From an uncultured Planctomycetota bacterium (GTDB lineage: Bacteria; Planctomycetota; Planctomycetia; Pirellulales; UBA1268), in contig CAJQGO010000216.1 in NCBI GenBank assembly GCA_905477565.1, forward strand, positions 1 through 5,108: 5,108 bases of DNA. The letters run 5' to 3'. The stretch's first letter is position 1. Each line of letters opens with the position of its first letter. Under the pieces are notes generated by a model. The model worked only from the letters and a program-made list of their open reading frames with translations, was not told where the DNA came from and did no database searches. A program made the translations under genes and the position numbers. Shown in pieces: positions 1 through 5,108 of this stretch.

Positions 1-1068
1 ATCTGGCGGCGATACATCTGGCGGAGTTGTGTCTGTTGGTGGTGGATTGACGGGTTCTGGTGCCGGCGTGCCGTTGCTGGGCGCAAGACGAATGTCGTCA
101 ATGACGACTGGTGCTGTCTGCTGCCGATACGACTGAAGAAAGACGGTGACTTCGGACACGTCTTCACCTGTTACAAAATCAAGTGTTTGGCGACCGGATG
201 CGTTGTCTCCAACCGAGATTTCAGACCATTTTCCGGCATGTCCACGAACGCCGCCGTAGCCATAGCTGCCACCGGCACTTGTGAGTGAAAAGGACAATCG
301 GTAGCTGGTTGCAGGCTCAACTGCGACCTGTTGAACAAGCGCGGCTGTTCCCTCTGCACTCGGTGTGAGTTGTAATACGCTTCCGGTACCACCTGGAATC
401 GTCTCAGCGTTGCCGCCAGCTGAGCTGATATTACTCCAGCCCGAGAGTTCCGATTCAAAGTCACCGTTGGTTAGCAGCGAGTCTCCTGCGATGGGAGGAG
501 GTGTTTCAATTGGTAGTTCTGGAGGTAGCTCTGGAGGTGTTGCAATTGGTGGCTCGGGCTCTGGCGAAAGCGGTGGGGAATCAGCCAATGCAAGTTGAAT
601 GTCATCAATGTGTACGGGTGCTGTTTGCTGACGATATGCCTGAGCAAATATTGTGACTTCAGATACATCTGAACTCGTTTCAAATTCAAGCGTGTATCGC
701 CCCGCCTTATTCTCTCCGGTAGAAAGTTCAGACCATTTTCCTGCATGTCCACGCACGCCTGCATAGGCATAGCTGTCGCTGCTGCTGCTCAGCGTGAAAG
801 AAAGCCGATAGGCAGTACCCGGAGTCACACTTATTCGCTGTATGATTTCAGCTGTACCGGTATCAGTAGGTGTAAGGAGGAGACCAGGGTCTCCCACGTT
901 AACGACTTCAACCTGAGCCGTTTCTGTTGCCTGTACAATCCAGCCAGCGAGTCCTTCTGAGAAATCTCCGTTGGCAAGATCAGCTGTCATCAGGTAGCGG
1001 TTTTCAAGCGACTCGTGAAGGAGATGGACGTGTCGTTGATGAGTCGACAGTCGAGCTTTGCGTGCCAT
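1..1068 (-). CDS. Secreted modular protein with LEPR-XLL-like N-terminus and two tandem jelly-roll-like modules (C-terminus outside window)
   Basis: An open frame of 356 codons runs without a stop from ATG at 1068 to the left edge, so the gene is partial at its 3' end. A GAGG Shine-Dalgarno eight bases upstream supports this start. Residues 20-30 (SLENRYLMTAD) resemble the LEPR-XLL motif found near the N-terminus of many planctomycete extracellular proteins; it is divergent, having Asn for Pro. Two homologous modules follow. The first spans about 31-160 and the second about 198-329. Each opens with NGDF...L.GW and closes with IDDI.LA, the pattern of carbohydrate-binding or galactose-binding-like beta-sandwich domains. 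A Pro/Glu-rich linker (about 163-196) separates them, and a second Pro/Thr-rich linker (from about 330) leads to an unseen C-terminal part. The likely location is the cell surface or outside the cell. Ligand binding is inferred from fold type only; no catalytic domain is visible. It follows the transporter gene on the same strand after a 258-base gap, so it probably has its own promoter. Confidence 0.85.
   Translation of the reverse strand, partial: MARKARLSTHQRHVHLLHESLENRYLMTADLANGDFSEGLAGWIVQATETAQVEVVNVGDPGLLLTPTDTGTAEIIQRISVTPGTAYRLSFTLSSSSDSYAYAGVRGHAGKWSELSTGENKAGRYTLEFETSSDVSEVTIFAQAYRQQTAPVHIDDIQLALADSPPLSPEPEPPIATPPELPPELPIETPPPIAGDSLLTNGDFESELSGWSNISSAGGNAETIPGGTGSVLQLTPSAEGTAALVQQVAVEPATSYRLSFSLTSAGGSYGYGGVRGHAGKWSEISVGDNASGRQTLDFVTGEDVSEVTVFLQSYRQQTAPVVIDDIRLAPSNGTPAPEPVNPPPTDTTPPDVSPPD
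82..303 (-). repeat. Intragenic repeat copy 2 (module core, residues 256-329)
   Basis: This is the second copy of the module core, matching residues 87-160 of the same protein at 52 of 74 positions with no gaps. The N-terminal halves of the modules (about 31-86 and 198-255) also align but much more loosely. The pattern fits an internal domain duplication followed by divergence that spared the central and C-terminal strands. Confidence 0.85.
589..810 (-). repeat. Intragenic repeat copy 1 (module core, residues 87-160)
   Basis: This encodes the C-terminal half of the first jelly-roll-like module. Hand alignment without gaps to residues 256-329 gives 52 identical residues of 74. The best-conserved blocks are YRLSF, GVRGHAGKWSE, DVSEVT and YRQQTAPV.IDDI. 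The codons for GHAGKWSE are nearly identical at nucleotide level too. Confidence 0.85.
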
Positions 1069-1326
1069 GGTGAGTGCCTCATGGTTGCGAAGAAAAGAGT
1101 GATCGGAAGCCCCTTATTTTTCTACGGTCGATGATGAGGCCAATTCTTGTATTTATTCATCAGCTTTGAATTCAGTTCATTTTTCAGTAGTTAGAAATAT
1201 TATGTTTTTTTGCACACGACACTTGACGATATGAGAATCTGAAAGGTTGCACGTCTGTTAGTTTGTGGAATCGGCTTTTGGGCAACCGTCCAGACAAGAC
1301 CCCACGAGTGAGTCGATTCAGACTGC
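1069..1326. other. Intergenic region between the transporter gene and the secreted-protein gene
   Basis: These 258 bases lie downstream of the RND transporter stop and upstream of the secreted-protein start, both on the minus strand. I see no convincing gene. The part from about 1110 to 1215 is AT-rich and is where a promoter for the secreted protein would be expected. One weak minus-strand pair is TTGGCC at 1143-1138 and AAAATA at 1120-1115, spaced 17 bases, but the match to consensus is poor. Downstream of the transporter stop there are short inverted repeats (for example GGTTGC/GCAACC) but no stem followed by a T-run, so I do not call a terminator. Confidence 0.5.
1077..1080 (-). promoter_or_regulatory. 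Shine-Dalgarno (GAGG) of the LEPR-type secreted protein
   Basis: The minus strand reads GAGG, then eight bases, then ATG at 1068. This fixes the start that keeps the LEPR-like motif close to the N-terminus. An ATG at 1082-1080 overlaps this site but is in a different frame. Confidence 0.6.
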
Positions 1327-3702
1327 TCATGCAGAGGGCGCTGGCATGCCGGCAACAGGCGTAATAGTTGGTGCCGGCCCAAAAATAGGGTCATGCTTCC
1401 ACGCTCTGCCAAGATGTGCTGATCGTCGGAGGAGATCATCTGTTACCACCAGGACAGCGGGCAGGAGAATAAGTTCTGCAACTGTTGCTGCTGCAATCGC
1501 AGCACATGCCAGGCGTCCAAAACCTGCGAGTGACGGCACACTGCTGACGGTGACAGCCGCAAACCCAACACCAAGAACAAGTCCACCAAGCACGACCGGA
1601 TTTCCTGTCTCAACTATCGCGCGACGCATCGCACTGGCAATCGAAACACCTTCTCGACGGTTTCTGGCCAGCGCGGCCATGACGTGAACGGTGTCATCGA
1701 CTGCAAGGCCAAGACAGACGTTAAACACAATCACAGTTGCAGGGTCAAGAGATTGACCAGTCAGCACAAGAACAGCTGCAATGACAGCCAGCGGAAAGAC
1801 GTTCGGAATCAGGCTCACGATGCCTGCAACTGGTGATCGAAAGGCGAGGGCAAGAATGATGGCAATAACGGCTACTTCCAGAAGCAGACTGCCGCCAAGA
1901 TCAGTGATGAGTTGTCGAATATTGCGGGCCGAAATAACAGACATGCCGGAAAGGTCAAAACGCCAGCCATTGTGCGTTGCTGCCAAGGCATCAAGCTCTG
2001 TGCGAATGTCGGCGTAGACCGTTTCAAGTTGGCGGGATCCCGCATCACGGACTCGAGCACGAACGATAGCCATGCGTGCCTCGGGGTCAACCATCTCGTT
2101 GACAGCATCAGCAGAGAGTCTGCGACGTACGCGAGGTGGCATTGAATTAGTGACTGATGCCAGTGAGAGCGGACGGCTTGTTGCCTCAGCTGTGTTCAGG
2201 ACCGCATGCACTTCATTGAGTGTTTTCAGTAGTTCGTCACTCCGCCAGCTCACGTCTTCTGGCCAGCGGACGACAACATCAACACCCATGACACCGCCAA
2301 ACTCTTTATCAACGGCAACCAGCGCCTGTGAGGATTTGGCTTGTCGAGGAAGAGAGTCAACGACCCGATTGTCTGCATCAACCTGAATACCAATCGCTGT
2401 AAGCAGCAGTGTTCCAACAAGACCAATTGCTGCAATCGGACGAGCATGTCGGATTGAAAACGTGGTGAGTGTGCCAGCAATTCGACTCGCCAATCGCCAC
2501 GACCGACCGAGACGAAGCCCCTGACAGAATTGAGTTGATGCGAGAAGTGGTGTCAGCAGTGTGACGGCTGCGAAACTTGCAAGTGCGCCCGCAGCCGCGG
2601 CGATCCCAAACGTACGGACAGCCTCAATGCGAGCAGCAGCAAGCGATGCGAATCCAACTGCAGTGACGATACTGGTGAGTCCGCAGGCTGTCCCAACTCG
2701 CCGGATGGCGTTACTCGAAGCGATAAATTGATGTGTGCCGCGGCGGACACTTCGTCGCATGTCCTCAATAAAATGAATGGAGTCACACGTGCCAACAACG
2801 AGTGCAAGAGATGGCACGACACTCGTAAGAATATTAATTGGTGCACCAAAAAGACCGAGTATTCCCATGGCCCAGACGGCACCAACAGCCGGAGGAATGC
2901 ACGCAACAACTGTCGACCGAAGGCTTCGTGCAAGCGTGGCAGAAAGAATAAAAGCAAGTGTCAGTCCAAGTGAGTTGAAGATCAGCATGTCATGCCTAAG
3001 TGCAAGAGCCGCCTGATGCCGCAACGCAGGAAGACCCGTGAGCTGGACGCTGATGCCGTCTGCAGTAAAAGCGGAAAGAGTCGATTCAATAGCGTCAACA
3101 GCACGCCCGAGGTGAGGAGGTCGATCGGCACCCGCACTCAGCCGAACGATGCACAATGCCGTCGATCCATCCGCTGAGAGGAGCTGACCACTGATCAATG
3201 GATGTTCATGGGCGCGAGCACGCGCCTCAGTGAGTGTTTGGGGGTCGAGCTGGCCGGCCGACTTGGGGATAACCGGTAGTATCGCACCAGCAACACCCTG
3301 CCGACGAACATCGAAGATAGAGCGAACCTGGCTTACGTCAGGCAGCTCCTCGAGATCTTTCACAAGGCTTCTGAGTTGAGAAAGTCCTGGCTCGTGAAAG
3401 ATGTCACCCTCAGGGCAGTTGAGGCGAATAATGCAATCACGATCGGGTGCACCGAAGCGATTCCCAATGGCATCGACAAGAGCAAATTCCTCGTCAACAA
3501 GCTGGGCGTCAGAGGCACTGAACAAACTTGTTGGACGAACACTGCGAAGTAAGGACCGGAGGTCATCGTCAATCCGAATGCGACTCAGTCCGTAGCCTGC
3601 CAAACAGGAGATCAATATGACTGCAAGGAGGCTCCATCGTCGCCAGTTTCCTGCGTCGGCAGAAGGTGGAACTCGTCCGGGTCCACTATCCAGCCGCGAC
3701 AT
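1327..3702 (-). CDS. RND superfamily (MMPL/HAE3-type) inner-membrane transporter
   Basis: The product is 791 residues with the two-fold RND layout. TM1 is at about 22-40, followed by a periplasmic loop to about 235 and TM2-6 between 238 and 390. TM7 is at about 421-441, followed by a second periplasmic loop to about 603 and TM8-12 between 604 and 753. TM10 carries GLAVDDTVH (Asp669, Asp670), the classic proton-relay motif of MMPL/HAE3 exporters. TM4 carries the matching but reduced motif VGTCDSIHF, with one Asp (307). The family uses proton-motive force to move lipids or other hydrophobic compounds from the inner membrane or periplasm; the substrate here is unknown. The length is usual for single-polypeptide HAE3 proteins, and no membrane-fusion or outer-membrane partner is visible. 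I chose ATG 3702 because GGAG lies seven bases upstream. ATG 3723 would add seven residues and lacks a clear Shine-Dalgarno. The frame stays open back to 3936, but that stretch is antiparallel-free shadow of the overlapping SET gene's coding strand. No start after the SET stop would keep TM1, so the overlap is real. Confidence 0.92.
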   Translation of the reverse strand: MSRLDSGPGRVPPSADAGNWRRWSLLAVILISCLAGYGLSRIRIDDDLRSLLRSVRPTSLFSASDAQLVDEEFALVDAIGNRFGAPDRDCIIRLNCPEGDIFHEPGLSQLRSLVKDLEELPDVSQVRSIFDVRRQGVAGAILPVIPKSAGQLDPQTLTEARARAHEHPLISGQLLSADGSTALCIVRLSAGADRPPHLGRAVDAIESTLSAFTADGISVQLTGLPALRHQAALALRHDMLIFNSLGLTLAFILSATLARSLRSTVVACIPPAVGAVWAMGILGLFGAPINILTSVVPSLALVVGTCDSIHFIEDMRRSVRRGTHQFIASSNAIRRVGTACGLTSIVTAVGFASLAAARIEAVRTFGIAAAAGALASFAAVTLLTPLLASTQFCQGLRLGRSWRLASRIAGTLTTFSIRHARPIAAIGLVGTLLLTAIGIQVDADNRVVDSLPRQAKSSQALVAVDKEFGGVMGVDVVVRWPEDVSWRSDELLKTLNEVHAVLNTAEATSRPLSLASVTNSMPPRVRRRLSADAVNEMVDPEARMAIVRARVRDAGSRQLETVYADIRTELDALAATHNGWRFDLSGMSVISARNIRQLITDLGGSLLLEVAVIAIILALAFRSPVAGIVSLIPNVFPLAVIAAVLVLTGQSLDPATVIVFNVCLGLAVDDTVHVMAALARNRREGVSIASAMRRAIVETGNPVVLGGLVLGVGFAAVTVSSVPSLAGFGRLACAAIAAATVAELILLPAVLVVTDDLLRRSAHLGRAWKHDPIFGPAPTITPVAGMPAPSA

Positions 3703-4166
3703 GTTGCTGCTCCGCACTGACATGGGATTGCTGCGTCCGCTGGCCAGCAGTAATCGATCAGTAGTTGTTCTCCCGGAACGATTGGTCGGATTGTTTGCAG
3801 CCACAGCCGATCTTCCTGCAGGGTGATATCTTGATCCTCCCAGTAGAAAAGTTCGCAGTTCGGATCGCAACTGTGGTTCAGGAAACGAAGGGGAGCGGCG
3901 GGTTCCAGGAGTTTTCCACTCGGAAGAGCCATGCAATAGCTGGAGTCTTCCGGATAGTCGTCGAGCACTTTTCCGTGAATTTCACTCAGGAGTAGGCCCT
4001 CTTGAATCTGGCGTCGTGCGAAGACACCTTTGCCGACGGAAGTTTCACCAACACGGATAATTCCGTTGATAGAGGTGCTGCAGGAGTGCTTTCTGGTGGA
4101 GGGCTTGTAGGCATTGAAATCATATGAGTGGTGTGATGTGTCGCTGTCGAATGGAACTGTTGGCAT
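3612..4166 (-). CDS. SET-domain protein lysine N-methyltransferase
   Basis: The product is a 184-residue soluble protein that is almost entirely one SET domain (about 36-158). The first SAM-binding motif is GKGVFA (45-50). The knot motif RFLNHSCDPNC covers 94-104, with Asn97-His98 expected to contact SAM. PGEQLLIDY (131-139) ends in the family's catalytic-region Tyr139. A post-SET motif C-x-C-x4-C (149, 151, 156) followed by Arg-Gly should bind zinc together with Cys100. All key residues are present, so it is probably active. The family transfers methyl groups from SAM to protein lysines; the bacterial target cannot be deduced here. There is no signal peptide or membrane segment, so it should be cytoplasmic. 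The first 35 residues are Ser/His-rich and unrecognised. The start at 4166 is the only upstream ATG that includes the whole domain, but it lacks a clear Shine-Dalgarno, so it is less certain. The gene's last 91 bases overlap the transporter gene, which implies an operon with SET first. Confidence 0.9.
   Translation of the reverse strand: MPTVPFDSDTSHHSYDFNAYKPSTRKHSCSTSINGIIRVGETSVGKGVFARRQIQEGLLLSEIHGKVLDDYPEDSSYCMALPSGKLLEPAAPLRFLNHSCDPNCELFYWEDQDITLQEDRLWLQTIRPIVPGEQLLIDYCWPADAAIPCQCGAATCRGWIVDPDEFHLLPTQETGDDGASLQSY
3710..3713 (-). promoter_or_regulatory. Shine-Dalgarno (GGAG) inside the SET gene, for the RND transporter
   Basis: The minus strand reads GGAG, then seven bases, then ATG at 3702. 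The site lies within the coding sequence of the upstream SET gene and decides the transporter start in favour of 3702 over 3723. Confidence 0.55.
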
Positions 4167-4287
4167 GGGCTGTATAAAATTTCTGAAGGCGTGGAGCAGA
4201 CGAAGCTGTAAAGACCAATGGTGAATAAAAAAAGCTATGGACCGGCTTCCCGGTTCATAGCCCCAATAGAAGAAAGAGAATGTAACG
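4167..4287. promoter_or_regulatory. Divergent intergenic region with promoters for the SET-RND pair (minus) and the EEP gene (plus)
   Basis: These 121 bases separate two divergently read genes and must hold at least their core promoters, unless these extend into the genes. An AT box at 4173-4180 reads TATAAAAT on the plus strand and gives TTTTATACA on the minus strand, but no good -35 element lies at standard spacing for either. On the minus strand the box sits only a few bases from the SET ATG, which would give a nearly leaderless message. A hairpin with an A-tract occupies 4227-4261. A purine-rich AAGAGA at 4274-4279 is the likely, weak ribosome-binding site for the EEP gene. Confidence 0.45.
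4227..4261 (-). terminator. Hairpin plus T-tract resembling an intrinsic terminator, reading towards the SET gene
   Basis: On the minus strand a 12-base-pair stem (arms 4261-4250 and 4245-4234, one mismatch, which is a G-T type pair on the plus strand) closes a four-base loop and is followed directly by seven T (4233-4227). This is the standard layout of a rho-independent terminator. The plus-strand reading has no T-run after the stem. It lies 60 bases before the SET start codon, so it does not end any gene visible here. It could block antisense transcription leaving the EEP gene, or act as a leader attenuator if the SET promoter lies to its right. Confidence 0.55.
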
Positions 4288-5108
4288 ATGCAGGTAGGCG
4301 CCCGTCAATCAGGCAGCAGCATATTTGTACGAATAATTTTTTGGTGTGTTCTGATTACACCTCTTCTCAATTTGCAAGCCGCAGAATTGCAAGCGGGGGA
4401 TCCGAACGATTCTTCATGTGTTCGTATTGCGTGCTTCAATGTCGAGTCGCTCACTGTACCTGGTGAGTGGAGTCGCTTTGCTCGATATCGGTTCCCTCCC
4501 GGAAGAATGCAGCATCTCGAAGGTGTTGCGGCAGTGGTAGAGGTCGTGAATCCCGATATTCTTGTCCTTTCAGAGGTATCTTCTGCTGAATCGTGTGTTG
4601 CCTTGGCAGCACTTCTCCGTGACAAAGGTCTCGGTGATTTTCAGTCCTATCATGTCGATGGCCGTGATGGTTACACCGGTTTTGATGTTGCCTTTCTATC
4701 TCGCGTGCAACCAGACAAAATTCAGGGCCGGTTCATCCATCTCTTTGCACCAAACCCAACGCCACGGCTTCGTGATATTCAGAACGGGTCGGCACCATTA
4801 CCCTGGACGGCTGAGCGTTATAAAAAACCAGAGGAAGAGGGAGGGGATGTTGAAGCCATTGCTGTTCTGAAGAGGCATGCAGTCTGCTTTTTTAGTCTTT
4901 TCGGACACAAGCTCGGGCTCATTGGCCTGCATCTCAAAAGCAACCCAAGCGATGCTCAAGCCAATGCCCAGCGGATGGCTGAGGCCGCGATTGTCCGGCG
5001 GATTGTGCAGCGAGAGATCGTGAAGCGGGAATATTCTCCCATTCTACTTGGGGATCTGAATGACTATGACCCAGATGTCGAAATGGCAGATTCGACACGG
5101 AAGACTCA
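4288..5108 (+). CDS. Secreted endonuclease/exonuclease/phosphatase (EEP) family protein (C-terminus outside window)
   Basis: An open frame of 273 full codons runs from ATG 4288 off the right edge. The first 32 residues form a signal peptide: a short basic part, a hydrophobic stretch (about 12-29), and a likely cleavage after LQAA. The mature part shows EEP motifs in order. These are FNVESL (50-55, conserved Asn51), PDILVLSEV (89-97, metal-binding Glu96), GFDVAFLSR (131-139), LHLKSN (214-219, with His215) and LLGDLND (253-259, with Asp256 and Asn258). Members cleave phosphodiester or phosphomonoester bonds using divalent metal; substrates range from DNA and RNA to phospholipids and inositol phosphates, so the exact activity is open. 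Export points to an extracytoplasmic role such as scavenging phosphate or nucleic acid. The final Asp-His catalytic pair would lie beyond the window. An in-frame TAG at 4267-4269 limits the start, and 4288 is the only ATG between that stop and the signal peptide. It is transcribed away from the SET-RND pair. Confidence 0.88.
   Translation, partial: MQVGARQSGSSIFVRIIFWCVLITPLLNLQAAELQAGDPNDSSCVRIACFNVESLTVPGEWSRFARYRFPPGRMQHLEGVAAVVEVVNPDILVLSEVSSAESCVALAALLRDKGLGDFQSYHVDGRDGYTGFDVAFLSRVQPDKIQGRFIHLFAPNPTPRLRDIQNGSAPLPWTAERYKKPEEEGGDVEAIAVLKRHAVCFFSLFGHKLGLIGLHLKSNPSDAQANAQRMAEAAIVRRIVQREIVKREYSPILLGDLNDYDPDVEMADSTRKT

Noticed and set aside
171..770. Two minus-strand frames of about 100 codons (171-464 and 471-770)
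   Set aside because: Both are out-of-frame shadows of the secreted modular protein. Their similar appearance simply reflects the duplicated module on the true frame.
1205..1211. T-run on the plus strand, considered as a terminator tail
   Set aside because: No stable stem precedes it on the plus strand, and no plus-strand gene ends nearby.
1266..1320. Short inverted repeats downstream of the transporter stop (GAATCG/CGATTC and GGTTGC/GCAACC), considered as a terminator
   Set aside because: Arms are six bases with loops of 30 or more, and no T-run follows on the minus strand.
1265..3177. Several plus-strand frames of 60-140 codons opposite the transporter gene
   Set aside because: Their translations are rich in Arg, Ser and Thr with no recognisable domain, and they lie antisense to a well-supported long gene.
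3703..3936. Upstream extension of the transporter frame to an ATG at 3936, giving 869 residues
   Set aside because: The extra 78 residues have no hydrophobic or domain features and lie wholly within the SET coding region. Starts at 3702 or 3723 leave the first membrane segment near the N-terminus, as expected, and only 3702 has a good Shine-Dalgarno.
4171..4180. TATAAAAT box, considered as a defined promoter
   Set aside because: No matching -35 hexamer at normal spacing on either strand, so it is noted only within the intergenic entry.
4218..4466. Plus-strand frame of 82 codons starting at 4218
   Set aside because: It covers the intergenic hairpin and then runs out of frame through the signal peptide and first motif of the EEP gene; no domain or conserved feature is seen.

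Overview
The window looks like a chromosomal segment of a planctomycete. The main clue is the leftmost gene. Its product begins with a divergent version of the LEPR-XLL-type N-terminal motif (SLENRYLMTAD) that is typical of large secreted or surface proteins in Planctomycetes. A bacterial SET-domain protein and a balanced base composition (about half G+C by eye) fit with this. Genus and species cannot be read from the sequence.

Layout. Positions 1-1068 (minus strand) hold the N-terminal 356 codons of a modular secreted protein that runs off the left edge: the LEPR-like motif, a jelly-roll-like module, a Pro-rich linker, a second copy of the module, and a second Pro-rich linker. Positions 1069-1326 are non-coding and become AT-rich towards the middle. 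Positions 1327-3702 (minus) encode a 791-residue RND/MMPL-family membrane transporter. Positions 3612-4166 (minus) encode a 184-residue SET-domain protein lysine methyltransferase with an intact post-SET zinc motif. Its 3' end overlaps the 5' end of the transporter gene by 91 bases in a different frame, so the two are very probably co-transcribed, SET gene first. Positions 4167-4287 form a short divergent intergenic region with a strong hairpin and an adjoining A/T tract. This looks like an intrinsic terminator on the minus strand. From 4288 to the right edge (plus) lies the first 273 codons of a secreted endonuclease/exonuclease/phosphatase (EEP) family enzyme.

How the parts work together. 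The firmest functional unit is the SET-RND overlap pair: a cytoplasmic protein methyltransferase encoded with an inner-membrane RND exporter. Whether the exporter is the methyltransferase's substrate, or the two are simply co-regulated, cannot be told from sequence. The EEP enzyme is divergently transcribed and exported, so it acts outside the cytoplasm. The LEPR-type protein follows a 258-base gap and probably has its own promoter. No RNA gene, CRISPR array, insertion sequence or phage signal was found. The region looks like ordinary chromosome, with two less usual features: the long SET-RND overlap and the internally duplicated surface protein.
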